In this document: positions 7,995 through 17,971 of the stretch, piece by piece
Numbering within the stretch: position 1 is the first letter of the stretch
Layout of the letters: every line of letters starts with the position of its first letter
Position numbers and translations under genes: made by a program
From: Cyclobacteriaceae bacterium
GTDB lineage: Bacteria; Bacteroidota; Bacteroidia; Cytophagales; Cyclobacteriaceae
DNA: 50,887 nt
Direction: 5' to 3'
Assembly: GCA_947458475.1 (NCBI GenBank)
Contig: CANGZP010000008.1
Coordinates: 1 to 50,887 of the forward strand
Notes under the pieces: model-generated
Database searches by the model: none
Seen by the model: the letters and a program-made list of their open reading frames with translations, nothing else
What the model was told of the DNA's origin: nothing

Positions 7995-10031
7995 TTAGAT
8001 GCCTCGGGTCAGTTCTTCCAATCGTTTCTTTTGAGCCATCCACTCATCTCTTAACCGCGCAGCCTCCATGAAGTTCAATTCTTTGGCAGCTTTTTCCATT
8101 CCCTTTTGCGTTTGCTGGATCAGCTTCTCCAATTTTTCAGTACTGAGGTACTGCACCACGGGATCTGCCACCAAGGAAGCTTCCCCTGGCATGGGCTCTG
8201 CATACATTTTTGGGTTTTTCTTGGAATCTGCCACCTTCGTTTGGCCCATGATCTTTTCCCGAGACTTGATGACGGTAGTCGGGGTGATGTCATGTTCAAG
8301 GTTGTAGGCAATCTGAAGCGCTCGTCTTCGCTTGGTTTCATCTATGGCCGCCTGCATCGAATCCGTAATCCGGTCGGCATACATGATCACCCGACCTTCG
8401 GAATTTCGGGCAGCACGACCAATCGTCTGCACGAGGGACCGTTCATTTCTCAAAAATCCCTCCTTGTCGGCATCCAAAATAGCGACCAAGGCCACTTCTG
8501 GTAAATCGAGTCCCTCCCGAAGCAAATTGACCCCTACCAATACATCAAAAACGCCAAGTCGCAGTTCTCGAAGAATCTCCACGCGATCCAAGGTTTTGAC
8601 TTCCGAGTGGATGTACCGCGACTTTACCCCAGCACGCTCCAAGTACTTTTGAAGCTCTTCTGCCATTCGCTTCGTCAGGGTAGTCACTAGGACGCGAGCT
8701 TCATTTTTGATGGTTTGGTCGATTTCTTCCAACAAGTCATCGAGCTGATTCAAGCTCGGCCGCACCTCTATCGTTGGATCCAAAAGCCCAGTAGGTCGGA
8801 TGATCTGCTCCACCACTACCCCTTCGGTTAAGGTCAGTTCGTAGTCTGCTGGTGTGGCCGACACGTAGACAATCTGGTTGATCAGCTGCTCAAACTCCTC
8901 AAACTTCAGCGGTCGGTTGTCCAAGGCAGAGGGCAATCGAAAGCCGTAGTCCACCAAGTTGACTTTTCGAGAACGGTCACCACCCCACATCGCTCGAACC
9001 TGTGGCACCGTCACGTGACTTTCATCAATCACGAGCAGGTAATCCTCCGGAAAATAGTCCAACAAGCAAAATGGGCGTGTGCCCGGCTTCCTCCGGTCAA
9101 AGTAGCGGGAGTAGTTTTCTACCCCAGAGCAATAGCCCAGTTCCCGGATCATCTCTAGGTCAAATTCGGTACGCTCCTGTAGTCTTTTTGCTTCCAAAAA
9201 TTTGCCTTCCTTTTCAAAAAAGCTGAGCTGCGCCATCAAGTCATCCTGGATTTCATGAATGGCCGTATCAATGGTATCTCTGCCAGTTACGAAAAGATTG
9301 GCGGGAAAAATGGAAATGATCTTTTCATCCGAAAGCTTCTTCCCTGTGCTGGGTTCAATCCGCTGAATGGCTTCGATCTCATCCCCCCAAAAAATGATGC
9401 GGTAAGCGAAATCTGCATAGGCCACGTAGACATCAACCGTGTCTCCCTTGACCCGAAAAGTGCCGCGCGTCAAGTCTTGTTGGGTGCGGCTGTACAAGAT
9501 ATCCACCAACTTAAATAGGAGCTGGTTTCTTGGAATTCGATCTCCTTCCTGGAGGCGCAAGATATTTTTGCCAAATTCTTCCGGATTGCCAATGCCATAG
9601 ATGCAGGAAACAGAAGCCACCACAATCACGTCCCTACGTCCAGAAAGTAGGGCGGAAGTGGCACTCAAACGAAGCTTTTCGATCTCCTCATTGATGCTGA
9701 GGTCTTTCTCGATGTAGGTGCCTGAACTAGGAATAAAGGCTTCGGGCTGGTAGTAGTCGTAGTAGGAAATGAAATATTCGACCGCATTGTCGGGAAAAAA
9801 CTGTTTGAACTCCCCATAAAGCTGGGCAGCTAAGGTCTTGTTGTGACTCAGGACTAGCGTAGGCCGTTGGGTTTGTTGAATGACATTCGCGATCGTAAAG
9901 GTCTTCCCCGATCCGGTCACCCCTAGCAGTACCTGTGCGTTATCGCCCGCTTTCAAACCCGATACAAGCTCTTTTATGGCCTGTGGCTGATCGCCTGTTG
10001 GCTTGTAATCTGAGGTAAGTTTAAATTCCAT
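7995..10031 (-). CDS. uvrB: Excinuclease ABC subunit UvrB
   Basis: 678 residues, full length for UvrB, the damage-verification helicase of nucleotide excision repair. It works between UvrA and UvrC in the cytoplasm. Walker A GVTGSGKT is at residues 37-44. The beta-hairpin region [12 protein letters not shown] (about 90-101), [10 protein letters not shown] and helicase motif VIYVSATP-like [13 protein letters not shown] are present. Motif VI is QTIGRAARN and the C-terminal UVR coiled-coil motif is [13 protein letters not shown] (about 650-662). The start [16 protein letters not shown] is the usual one. It probably heads an operon with the AlbA_2 gene, or follows the DUF4105 gene, whose 3' end lies 66 bp upstream. 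Confidence 0.98.
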   Translation of the reverse strand: MEFKLTSDYKPTGDQPQAIKELVSGLKAGDNAQVLLGVTGSGKTFTIANVIQQTQRPTLVLSHNKTLAAQLYGEFKQFFPDNAVEYFISYYDYYQPEAFIPSSGTYIEKDLSINEEIEKLRLSATSALLSGRRDVIVVASVSCIYGIGNPEEFGKNILRLQEGDRIPRNQLLFKLVDILYSRTQQDLTRGTFRVKGDTVDVYVAYADFAYRIIFWGDEIEAIQRIEPSTGKKLSDEKIISIFPANLFVTGRDTIDTAIHEIQDDLMAQLSFFEKEGKFLEAKRLQERTEFDLEMIRELGYCSGVENYSRYFDRRKPGTRPFCLLDYFPEDYLLVIDESHVTVPQVRAMWGGDRSRKVNLVDYGFRLPSALDNRPLKFEEFEQLINQIVYVSATPADYELTLTEGVVVEQIIRPTGLLDPTIEVRPSLNQLDDLLEEIDQTIKNEARVLVTTLTKRMAEELQKYLERAGVKSRYIHSEVKTLDRVEILRELRLGVFDVLVGVNLLREGLDLPEVALVAILDADKEGFLRNERSLVQTIGRAARNSEGRVIMYADRITDSMQAAIDETKRRRALQIAYNLEHDITPTTVIKSREKIMGQTKVADSKKNPKMYAEPMPGEASLVADPVVQYLSTEKLEKLIQQTQKGMEKAAKELNFMEAARLRDEWMAQKKRLEELTRGI

Positions 10032-10038
10032 AGCGTAT

Positions 10039-10092
10039 CTCCAACACCAATTAGGGGTATAAAGGTTTAGGTAACTCCCAAATTAGTTGGAG
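10039..10092. repeat. Inverted repeat between DUF4105 gene and uvrB
   Basis: CTCCAAC (10039-10045) and GTTGGAG (10086-10092) are perfect inverted 7-mers 40 bp apart in the leader region of uvrB. This could be a long-range hairpin or an operator; there is no T-run. Weak evidence. Confidence 0.3.
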
Positions 10093-10097
10093 CGTAC

Positions 10098-11273
10098 TTA
10101 TGCCACCTTTTTTCGATTGTAAAATAGAAAGTTAGCTCGTAGCAATAGGAGCAATAGAATTGGAATCAATGCGGGGGAGAAGGATTGCATGCCAAAGATC
10201 CAGAACAACAGGGTCATCACTGTTGCTCCCATTACAAACAACAGGTAGGAAGAAATCCAGGTAGCATTGGGACGGGCAAGCAATCCCCAAACCAATACCA
10301 GGTGCCCTGGAAATGCCCAGAGGATATTCCAATTCCAAATGGTTGCGGAATGATCCGTAAAAAACCAAAGGAAAGCAACCACCAGCCCTAGGATTCCAAC
10401 TGACCCAAAAAGAGCGACATCTAGCCCTTTCATCAGCTTGCCTTTCTTAAATCCATACAAGGTCAATGCTGCAAATAGGACTACTAAAAACCAGAAGATT
10501 ACGGTCGGATTGAGCAGAGACTGCTGTCCCTCTTCCTTGGGGTACTCCAAAAGCACTCGGCTTTGTTTCACCAAGGGTCGGGAAACTCCATTTTCAACAA
10601 TGGTCGCATTCGCAAATGCCTGTTCCATGTAAGTAGGCAAAAACTGTTTTTCTAGTTCCGTAGCTGGGCGATCTATCACTGCTCCTAGCGCAAGGTCAAT
10701 TCCAAAATCTGCCCAAGGGAGAGGCAGTACAAATTCATCAATCAAATTCCGAAAGGTCTTTTCCTCTTTTACAGAATCAGACCATACCAACTGCTCTCCC
10801 ATCGCGATATCAAAGGCATCTCGGATTTTAGTTGCACAGTTGTTGTAGAAAAAATCATACTTGTAAAACCGTCTTTCGGGAGCGTACTGTGCATCCAAGT
10901 GCTGCAGGAGAAAGTCTTTTTGCTCCTGATTCAAATCCAAAACCTGCTCCCGAAGCCCACGCTTGTAGTAATCGTATTCAATGATAAAACGATCGTAGGG
11001 GACTACACTGAGCATGTAGTTGAGCTTTCCCGTAGCAAACTTTCCATAAAAATTAGGCGTATCAAAGTCAAAGGTGCCGAAGTTAAAGACCAGGTCTCTG
11101 CCGTCCGGCCCGATTTCACGCAGGCGAATGGCACTATGCCCAAAGGAAGAGTACAGCTCCGTACCAGGATCTGCGGTCAGCAAACTTACTTCCCAAAATT
11201 GCGCTTTTGCAGGAGTTAGCCCTACGAAGCTCAAAAGAATTAGGAGGAATCCTAGCTTGTATTTCGCCATCAT
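10098..11273 (-). CDS. DUF4105 membrane protein
   Basis: 391 residues. A signal peptide (about residues 1-24, ending near TPAKAQ) precedes a DUF4105-type domain (about 25-230). That domain carries conserved landmarks such as SFGHSAIRL, a DTPNFYGKFATGKLNYML segment (about 70-90), and NNCATKIRD. The His and Cys in these motifs recall papain-like NlpC/P60-related hydrolases, but catalysis in DUF4105 proteins is not established. About five hydrophobic segments fill the C-terminal part (roughly 258-385), so it is an envelope protein with an external N-domain. Its gene is divergent from the secreted-protein gene with only 35 bp between start codons, and it lies upstream of uvrB on the same strand. 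Confidence 0.8.
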   Translation of the reverse strand: MMAKYKLGFLLILLSFVGLTPAKAQFWEVSLLTADPGTELYSSFGHSAIRLREIGPDGRDLVFNFGTFDFDTPNFYGKFATGKLNYMLSVVPYDRFIIEYDYYKRGLREQVLDLNQEQKDFLLQHLDAQYAPERRFYKYDFFYNNCATKIRDAFDIAMGEQLVWSDSVKEEKTFRNLIDEFVLPLPWADFGIDLALGAVIDRPATELEKQFLPTYMEQAFANATIVENGVSRPLVKQSRVLLEYPKEEGQQSLLNPTVIFWFLVVLFAALTLYGFKKGKLMKGLDVALFGSVGILGLVVAFLWFFTDHSATIWNWNILWAFPGHLVLVWGLLARPNATWISSYLLFVMGATVMTLLFWIFGMQSFSPALIPILLLLLLRANFLFYNRKKVA

Positions 11274-11308
11274 TTTTTAACTTGATTTACTTTTTAAACT
11301 ACTTTCCA

Positions 11309-13219
11309 ATGGATATTTTTTACAATCACCTGTCCCCATCTGGGTTCCATTTTCAGCGTACAATATACAGCATATTCCTAGCAGTTGTATCCCTACTTCT
11401 CTTTCTAAACCCTTGCTATGGTCAAGAAATTGGCGCCTACAAAACCCGTGCTTCCGGAGATTTTAATCAAATATCAATCTGGGAAGTTTGGAATGGAACA
11501 GCATGGCTACCTGCTGCGCAAAAACCCGGAAAAGAACAGGACATCTACATCGATCAAACCCATAGCATCAGGCTCCTAGGCAATGAGGCTGTCAAAAGTG
11601 TTTTTATTTATCTTGAGAATAGGCAAAAACTAAACCTAAACGGCAACAACCTCGACGTGTATGGGAGCTTGGCAGCCTTTACAGACGCTGCCCCAGGAAA
11701 CCCAAAACCTGCCGGGAGCAGCCAAAACTGGATAGGTAACTCCCCAAGCAGCAGCTTGACTTTCAAAGGAACAAGCCGGGTGATTGTGGAGAAAAATAGC
11801 TGGAGTGCGGAAACCACCCGAAGCCGCTTCGCGGTAATTTTTGACCCGGGACCTGGACAAGTACTCACATTGATGGCACCCATGAAAGCACTTTCCTTTC
11901 GCCTGCGCTCCGGCATCCTAGATCAAAAAAGAGACCGAACCTCCTCCTCTGCTGCCTGCTTCACCCTCTCCTTCAACACCGAAAATGGTGTCTTTGGTGC
12001 TGGCCCTTTTGGGGACTTCACCATAGAATCAGGCGCCACCTTTCGCTCAGAATGCAATGCCAATCTGATCAATCGCTCAGCAAGTGGATTGAGCTCAGCC
12101 CTCCTTTTTGAGCTACAGCGCGAAGGCCACCTCGTTCTCCAGGGGACTAGACCCACCATCGAAGCAAAACAGTTTCTACTGAATGGTACCGTCATCTTCG
12201 AAGGTGCCCAAGGAGCCATCAGCTTTCTATCCAGTACCTATCCCAACTCAAGTCGCCCTAGCGAGCTACGAAATCTGGAATTACAGGGGGCACATCTACT
12301 GCTACTTCCAGAGGCACTTTCCCTGAAAGGCAACCTGCTGCAGCAAGGTTCAGGAACTTTTAACGGTACCGATACCCACCTTAGCCTGTCTGGAGAAGAA
12401 GATCAACTCCTCATCGGAAACAACTTGAATCTAAACTCCCTGACGGTAGACAAATCTGGTGGTACTGTGCACATCCAGCAGAACCTGGTCGTAGGGCGGC
12501 AATTTACGCTAACGAAAGGAGCCCTCGACTTTCATGGAAACACCCTACAGCTCAATAAATCTGGACTGGGAGGCTACCGATACAGCAATGGATCTTGGAG
12601 AAATCTTGCCCTTCTCAGCTACGACGGGCTTCCTCCACTACTCGACGAACACAACGCCACCTTCCCCTTTGAGGACCTTAAAAATGGAGGAAAGCGTTGG
12701 CTTCAACTTCTGGGCTCTCCCCCTCCTACAGGCAAATTGCGAATCGAATTTGTGGAAGAGGTAGGGGCCAACCACGATGCCAATTTCCAGGATGTGGATG
12801 GAACGACCATTTTATACCAGCTCAACAGTTACTTTAAAGTTTCAGTGGAGCCGGTACTTGGCGAAGGAGATCTTGAGTTTCGCATAGCTGCTGACAGCCT
12901 TCTGATCGACCAGGTGGAAGACCTCAGGCTAGTGAAACAAGATCAAGCTGGACCTGGAATTCCACTTCAAGGAGTTGCAGTAAATTTGCCCTGGGCTAGG
13001 AGAAGGGTCAATTGGGCAGACCTCTCGGGGCATGAATGGACCATCGGAAGCTTTAGAGAAGCCACGGTCCTTCCCCTCAGAACTAACGTAAAGCCAAATG
13101 AAGACGGAACTTTTTCATACCAAAACGCTGCCTTAACTCCGTGCCTATCCGATAGATTTAGAGCAGGCCGACCTCCTATTTTGAATTGGAGGCCAAGGGA
13201 TTTTCGAAGATTTCCCTAA
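11309..13219 (+). CDS. Secreted beta-rich (G8-like) surface protein, no sorting tail
   Basis: 636 residues from ATG 11309. The frame is open from 11207, but that part overlaps the divergent gene and would bury the signal peptide. The signal peptide is FLAVVSLLLFLNPCYGQ (about residues 22-38). Next comes a G8-like opening, typified by SGDFNQISIWEVWNG and QDIYIDQTHSI. Then comes a long run of short beta repeats (about 100-480), typical of parallel beta-helix surface proteins. Bacteroidota relatives usually end in a T9SS sorting domain of about 80 residues. Here the chain stops with a short, basic, low-complexity tail (RPRDFRRFP) and only 30 bp remain before the next gene. The C-terminus may have been lost, so export beyond the periplasm is uncertain. 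No enzyme motif is recognised. Confidence 0.75.
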   Translation: MDIFYNHLSPSGFHFQRTIYSIFLAVVSLLLFLNPCYGQEIGAYKTRASGDFNQISIWEVWNGTAWLPAAQKPGKEQDIYIDQTHSIRLLGNEAVKSVFIYLENRQKLNLNGNNLDVYGSLAAFTDAAPGNPKPAGSSQNWIGNSPSSSLTFKGTSRVIVEKNSWSAETTRSRFAVIFDPGPGQVLTLMAPMKALSFRLRSGILDQKRDRTSSSAACFTLSFNTENGVFGAGPFGDFTIESGATFRSECNANLINRSASGLSSALLFELQREGHLVLQGTRPTIEAKQFLLNGTVIFEGAQGAISFLSSTYPNSSRPSELRNLELQGAHLLLLPEALSLKGNLLQQGSGTFNGTDTHLSLSGEEDQLLIGNNLNLNSLTVDKSGGTVHIQQNLVVGRQFTLTKGALDFHGNTLQLNKSGLGGYRYSNGSWRNLALLSYDGLPPLLDEHNATFPFEDLKNGGKRWLQLLGSPPPTGKLRIEFVEEVGANHDANFQDVDGTTILYQLNSYFKVSVEPVLGEGDLEFRIAADSLLIDQVEDLRLVKQDQAGPGIPLQGVAVNLPWARRRVNWADLSGHEWTIGSFREATVLPLRTNVKPNEDGTFSYQNAALTPCLSDRFRAGRPPILNWRPRDFRRFP

Positions 13220-13249
13220 CTTTCTAGAACTACGAGCCCATTTAACCCC

Positions 13250-14563
13250 ATGACCTTACTCTTTGTCTTTCTTTCCATTGCCTTATTGGTCCTGCTGATC
13301 GTCTGGGCCAAGTTGAATCCCTTCCTTTCCTTTTTAATTTCTGCAATTGCTGCTGGATTCTTGTTGGGTTTGCCCGCAGACCAGGTAGCGAGCTCCATTC
13401 AAAAAGGGATGGGAACACTGTTGGGAGACTTGGTCATTGTCATTGTCACTGGAGCGATGCTGGGCAAACTAGTTGCTGAAAGTGGTGCCGCCCAGCGAAT
13501 TGCGAGTTTCTTGATGGGGGTCTTTGGTGAAAAATACATCACCTGGGCCATGGCCTTAACTGGCCTTGTCGTAGGCATCCCCTTATTTTACAATGTAGGA
13601 TTTGTTCTGCTCGTACCGTTGGCCTTCACCCTTTCCTACCAATACAAATTACCTGCGGTGTATGTGGGCCTGCCCCTACTAGCTGCCTTGTCGGTCACCC
13701 ATGGATTTCTCCCTCCGCACCCTTCGCCAGCAGCTTTGGTGGGTCAATTTGGAGCCAATATGGGCCTCACACTTCTTTATGGAGGTATTATTGCAATTCC
13801 GACCATCATCCTTGCGGGACCCTTACTTGCCCCCTTTCTCAAAAATATCCAGTCAACTCCCTTAAAAACATTTCAAGCAGATCCCAAGCCCGAAGCCGAA
13901 CTTCCAGGCATCGGTAACAGTGTACTGACCGCCTTACTTCCAGTAGTACTCCTTGTGATTACCACCCTACTCTCCATGTCGGTAGCTGCAGAGGACCCCT
14001 TACGGCCCCTTCTCAACTTTCTAGCCAATCCGAGTGTCGTGATGCTGGTTTCGGTAGCCTATGCTACTTATTCCCTTGGTCTGCGTAGAAAGCAATCCAT
14101 GACGCAATTGATGGACATCTATACCCTTGCCACAAAGGACATTTCAATGATCTTATTGATTGTGGCAGGTGCGGGTGCTTTGAAACAGATTTTTACAGAT
14201 TCTGGGGTGAGCATGGAGCTGGCTGAGGGCATACAATCCTGGGACATGCACCCACTCATTTTGGCCTGGTTGATTACCGCTGTGATCCGTGTAGCAGTGG
14301 GCTCTGCTACTGTGGCAGGCCTGACTACAGCAGGGATTATCGCTCCACTAGTACCGACACTAAACGTAGATCCCAATTTATTGGTGCTCTCCATTGGGGC
14401 AGGGAGCTTGGTGTTTTCGCACTTCAATGATGGAGGCTTTTGGATGTTTAAAGAATACTTCAACCTCAGCGTCAAAGATACGCTGCGCTCCTGGACGCTG
14501 ATGGAAACGGTGGTAGCTGTCGCAGGATTGGGCGGAGTACTCCTGCTCGATCTGATTCTCTAA
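13250..14563 (+). CDS. gntP: GntP-family gluconate/organic-acid:H+ symporter
   Basis: 437 residues with about 12-14 hydrophobic segments, the length of the Gnt permease family (about 440). Diagnostic stretches are GIPLFYNVGFVLLVPLAF (about 108-125), THGFLPPHPSPAALV (about 150-164) and the C-terminal IGAGSLVFSHFNDGGFWMF (about 380-398), all characteristic of GntP proteins. The family imports gluconate, idonate, fructuronate or similar hydroxy acids with protons. The specific substrate cannot be told. It starts 30 bp after the secreted-protein gene and is followed 98 bp later by a ridA-like gene on the same strand, a pairing that may reflect shared metabolism. Confidence 0.92.
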   Translation: MTLLFVFLSIALLVLLIVWAKLNPFLSFLISAIAAGFLLGLPADQVASSIQKGMGTLLGDLVIVIVTGAMLGKLVAESGAAQRIASFLMGVFGEKYITWAMALTGLVVGIPLFYNVGFVLLVPLAFTLSYQYKLPAVYVGLPLLAALSVTHGFLPPHPSPAALVGQFGANMGLTLLYGGIIAIPTIILAGPLLAPFLKNIQSTPLKTFQADPKPEAELPGIGNSVLTALLPVVLLVITTLLSMSVAAEDPLRPLLNFLANPSVVMLVSVAYATYSLGLRRKQSMTQLMDIYTLATKDISMILLIVAGAGALKQIFTDSGVSMELAEGIQSWDMHPLILAWLITAVIRVAVGSATVAGLTTAGIIAPLVPTLNVDPNLLVLSIGAGSLVFSHFNDGGFWMFKEYFNLSVKDTLRSWTLMETVVAVAGLGGVLLLDLIL

Positions 14564-14661
14564 GCCCAAAAAGGACATTGACTCCTCTAAAAATTCATAC
14601 TTTAGCAGACCCAGAACCATTTATACCATTAATTGAATCACAATTCCAACAGCAATACTAT

Positions 14662-15126
14662 ATGACTAGTCCTGAACAAAATTTCGCACAACTTGGCTTG
14701 ATCCTCCCTCCAGCACCAAAGCCTCTAGGCGTGTACATGCCCAGCTTGGTGGTGGGTAATTTTCTTTACCTCTCTGGCCATGGAACCGTGACTCAAGACG
14801 GAAGCTTGATTATTGGTAGAATCGGTGAAGATCTGGATATCGAGCAGGGCAAACTTGCAGCAAGACAAGTAGGGCTAGCCATGTTGGCTACGATTAAGGA
14901 ATCCATTGGCTCTTTGGACAAAGTAAAACGAGTGATCAAGGTGCTGGGCATGGTCAACTGTGTATCCTCTTTTGAAAGACACCCTTATGTCATGAATGGC
15001 TGCAGCGAACTCTTTGCAGCAGTTTGGGGAAAAGAAATGGGCATCGGGGTACGCTCCGCTGTAGGAATGGGCTCCTTACCAGACAATATCCCTGTAGAAA
15101 TAGAGGGGCTATTTGAACTGCATTAA
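14662..15126 (+). CDS. RidA/YjgF-family enamine/imine deaminase
   Basis: 154 residues from ATG 14662. The frame extends to a TTG at 14578, but family members start at a sequence equivalent to MTSPEQNFAQLGLILPP, so the shorter start is preferred. The RidA core is clear in VVGNFLYLSGHGT and in the C-terminal GMGSLPDNIPVEIEGLF. The Arg of GIGVRSAVG corresponds to the family's active-site Arg. RidA-type proteins hydrolyse reactive 2-aminoacrylate and related imines released by PLP enzymes. This belongs to the longer subgroup (about 150 residues) rather than classical RidA (about 130), whose function is less certain. It stops 2 bp short of the convergent mltF-like gene. Confidence 0.88.
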   Translation: MTSPEQNFAQLGLILPPAPKPLGVYMPSLVVGNFLYLSGHGTVTQDGSLIIGRIGEDLDIEQGKLAARQVGLAMLATIKESIGSLDKVKRVIKVLGMVNCVSSFERHPYVMNGCSELFAAVWGKEMGIGVRSAVGMGSLPDNIPVEIEGLFELH

Positions 15127-15128
15127 GA

Positions 15129-16511
15129 TCAAGGATCCACCAAGGCCTTGTAGGACTGAAATAAAGCCAGCACATCGCGGACATACTTGACTGCGATGTG
15201 CCCTTTGGCATAGCCACTTTTGACCACCGGATCCCGGTAGTATTTGGGGTCGCTTTTTAGGTTCAAAAAGTTGGAAACCTCCTGCCAGCTTTGCGTATTT
15301 TTTCGATACTTCAAAGTCAACCTCCAGGCATCATCCACATGCCCTTGTCCGATGGTATAGGAGGCCAAAATAAACTTAATTCGCTCATTGGTCTCAGGAA
15401 CTCGTTCCAACCAAAATTTATCCAAGTACTGCAGGTACTTCACGCCTCCTTTCAGAGACTCTACCGGATCATTGGGATTGGTCACCCCAAATCGCTCCAG
15501 CGTCACCGGCATCAACTGCAACAATCCCTGAGCGCCAGCATAGGAAAGGGCTGTAGTATCAAATCTAGATTCCTTGTACACCAAGGCTGCCAGAAGGCGC
15601 CAATCCCATCCGAGGGATTGTGCATGATCTTGGATAAGTTCATCGTAAACGGAAATTTGATTTCCTCCAAGTGAGGAATAGGTACTCGTGGCACGAGCAT
15701 ATTGATTTTTGGAATTCAAAAAGTACCTCGCATAGGTACGCGGAATGAACACCTTCTTTTTGGCTACTAGCCAACTATTCACTGCTTGGAGCAAATTGGT
15801 CGAGGTACTCCGCAGAGCCCAAGTTACAGGCTCTTCTTTAGATACCTCCAGCCCGAGCTGCAGTTCATCGTAGTAGGTGGCGTTAGTTTGCGCCACATTC
15901 TTTTCAGCAACGGTCCAGCGCAGTTCTTGCTCATAGACGCGGTCAAGCAAGGTTTCTTCGTGGTCAGGAGCCTCAAGGATCGTAAACCCAAGGCGGAGCG
16001 AATCTTTTAGCTGCTCAAGTTGGCTCTTGTACAAAGCTCCTTTTCGTACAACTACGGTATCTTGTCCAAGGCTATCCCAGGATGTCAACTTTTCTCTCCC
16101 AACAAGTACCGTGCTGATCGTGCCTAGCGATTCGGTAAAGGACACAAAGGTTTCCCGCTCAGCATTCTGCGTCACGTTCATGGCAATCAAATCCACCTTG
16201 CCTTCCTCTAAATTGGTGAAGGCTTCATCAATGTCGGAAGCCACCACAAATTCGATTTGGACCCCCAATTCCTTGCCAAGATCTAAGAGAAGCTCGTATT
16301 CATAGCCCATCCTTCTTCCTCGGTAGATGTAAAAGCTGCTGGAATTGTTGTCCACGGCAACGCGCAAGGTACCACGGGAAATAATCCCTTCCTTATCTAG
16401 AATAAATTCTTGTTTTGAGGGCTGGATAAACCAGTTATTCAGGTAACCAATGGTCCCTGCAGCCAAAATTGCTACTGCGACTACAACGAATATTGCTTTA
16501 GTTTTTCCCAT
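15129..16511 (-). CDS. mltF: MltF-type membrane-bound lytic murein transglycosylase
   Basis: 460 residues. An N-terminal anchor or signal (about residues 5-23) is followed by a periplasmic solute-binding-protein type 3 module (about 45-275), typified by TLRVAVDNNSSSFYIYRGR and GKVDLIAMNVTQ. A lysozyme-like SLT domain (about 288-445) follows, with catalytic Glu at about E314 in LVYKESRFD. AGAQGLLQLMP and ASYTIGQGHVDDA are the usual downstream motifs. This two-module order is that of MltF, which cleaves peptidoglycan glycan strands to 1,6-anhydro products; the N-terminal module regulates the enzyme in response to cell-wall ligands. It is convergent with the ridA-like gene. About 110 bp separate it from the efflux operon terminator upstream. 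Confidence 0.92.
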   Translation of the reverse strand: MGKTKAIFVVVAVAILAAGTIGYLNNWFIQPSKQEFILDKEGIISRGTLRVAVDNNSSSFYIYRGRRMGYEYELLLDLGKELGVQIEFVVASDIDEAFTNLEEGKVDLIAMNVTQNAERETFVSFTESLGTISTVLVGREKLTSWDSLGQDTVVVRKGALYKSQLEQLKDSLRLGFTILEAPDHEETLLDRVYEQELRWTVAEKNVAQTNATYYDELQLGLEVSKEEPVTWALRSTSTNLLQAVNSWLVAKKKVFIPRTYARYFLNSKNQYARATSTYSSLGGNQISVYDELIQDHAQSLGWDWRLLAALVYKESRFDTTALSYAGAQGLLQLMPVTLERFGVTNPNDPVESLKGGVKYLQYLDKFWLERVPETNERIKFILASYTIGQGHVDDAWRLTLKYRKNTQSWQEVSNFLNLKSDPKYYRDPVVKSGYAKGHIAVKYVRDVLALFQSYKALVDP

Positions 16512-16590
16512 TTCTGAACAGCAATGCTGCTAGTTTGGGTATACTTGGCAAAGCCTATGCCAAATTTTATTCTGCGATTTTCCTTTAACC

Positions 16591-16615
16591 AAAAAAAAGA
16601 GGCCGAAGCCTCTTT
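16591..16615 (-). terminator. Intrinsic terminator of the efflux operon
   Basis: AAAGAGGC (16596-16603) and GCCTCTTT (16608-16615) enclose a CGAA loop. On the minus strand eight Ts follow. It lies directly after the tolC-like stop codon. Confidence 0.9.
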
Positions 16616-16621
16616 ATATTT

Positions 16622-17971
16622 TTAATTCACAGGGACCTCAAAGGGGTCCAAGCTGCTGGTGAAAAAGATCTTTCCTGACAAGCGCAGCAGCTCAATCTCT
16701 TGTTGTTTGATCTGAAAAATAGAGGTAATTAGTCTATTTTCTGCAGAAAGAAGATTGACTTGCGCATCTCGAAACTCAAGGTAGGAGGCAATACCTAATC
16801 TGAATCGTTCCAAAGCAATTTCTGAGTTTTCTTTGGCCACTTGGTAATTCGTCTGTTCGATGGAAAGTAGACCTAGGTTATTCTCATAGGTGTTGTAAGC
16901 TCGTTGAATATCAGACTTCAGTTGGATTTCGTACTGCTCCAAGGAATAATCCTGAATACGCTGATTCACCTTTGCGCTTTGAATTCGTCGATTGAGGGTC
17001 AATCCACTAAACAAATTGAAGGTGATGGTGCCTCCATAGTTGAGGCCTTGCCGTTCATTTTGAATTAAGAAGCCGGCGTCTGAGTTAAACACAGAATTGT
17101 TGAAACTTGAATTCAGGTTGATGCCAGGAAGCCTTGAGGCTTGGAGTTCTTTGATGCGAAGGAAAGCTTCGTTGTTATTTCGTTGGTTGACAAGTAAAAG
17201 CTTGTTCTCTAAAAATGCACTTTCATAAAGCGTCTCAAGAGCCAATCGATCTCCAATGGTAATGGTGCTGTCCTGAATCAGGAAGTTGGTATCAGGATCC
17301 GCTGCGAGCAATTCATTCAAGTTGACCCGTGCATTCTGGATGACTTGGTACTGAGTCATCAATAAGCTGGAATCCCCATTGTAGTCCACTTGGGCTGCGA
17401 GAAAATCTCTTTTTCCTGCTCCACCCAATTCATACTGTGCTTGGGAGATATCCAATCTCGCCTTACTCAAGAACAAAGTTTGCTGCAGCACTTTTAGGCG
17501 CTGCAACTCCAATATCAATCGGTAATAGGCGGTGGAAATCCCTGCCACTGTATTTTCTACGATGATTTTTGCATCCAAGTCACTGATTTCTTCCAACATC
17601 CCAAGTCTACGCATGGTCAGCAAGGATTCTGGTCTAAATCCATAAATCCCAACAAAGCTGTAGGCTTTGTTTCTTGATTTTGCTGCGTCGATTTCCCGTG
17701 GATTATCGGGAGATGTCGCAAACGTCTGCGTCACATCTTCTGTGGAAAAATTACGTAGGTAGTTGGCATTTAGGGAAGGCATGAATAAACTTCCTGCAGC
17801 TATTTTTGTATCTAGCTCTCGCAGGTTCCGGTTTTCAACTCCAATTTTTACTTGGAGGTTATTCTCCAATCCCAATTGCAGCGCTTTTTCAAGATCTAGC
17901 GGTTCCTGAACTTGCGCCCATACCGATAGGGCTGGTAGCAGGAATGCAAGCAAAAGTGTTCCTATTTTCAT
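16622..17971 (-). CDS. TolC-family outer-membrane efflux channel
   Basis: 449 residues. A signal peptide (about 1-19, ending SVWAQ) is followed by two related coiled-coil halves typical of outer-membrane efflux proteins. The landmark leader is LDLEKALQLGLENNLQVKI (about 24-42). The second half contains FNLFSGLTLNRRIQSAKVNQ (about 315-334) and FRDAQVNLLSAENRLI near the end. Trimers form the outer-membrane exit duct for the RND pump encoded just upstream. Its ATG overlaps the pump's stop by 4 bp, so translation is probably coupled. It is the last gene of a four-gene minus-strand operon. Confidence 0.95.
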   Translation of the reverse strand: MKIGTLLLAFLLPALSVWAQVQEPLDLEKALQLGLENNLQVKIGVENRNLRELDTKIAAGSLFMPSLNANYLRNFSTEDVTQTFATSPDNPREIDAAKSRNKAYSFVGIYGFRPESLLTMRRLGMLEEISDLDAKIIVENTVAGISTAYYRLILELQRLKVLQQTLFLSKARLDISQAQYELGGAGKRDFLAAQVDYNGDSSLLMTQYQVIQNARVNLNELLAADPDTNFLIQDSTITIGDRLALETLYESAFLENKLLLVNQRNNNEAFLRIKELQASRLPGINLNSSFNNSVFNSDAGFLIQNERQGLNYGGTITFNLFSGLTLNRRIQSAKVNQRIQDYSLEQYEIQLKSDIQRAYNTYENNLGLLSIEQTNYQVAKENSEIALERFRLGIASYLEFRDAQVNLLSAENRLITSIFQIKQQEIELLRLSGKIFFTSSLDPFEVPVN

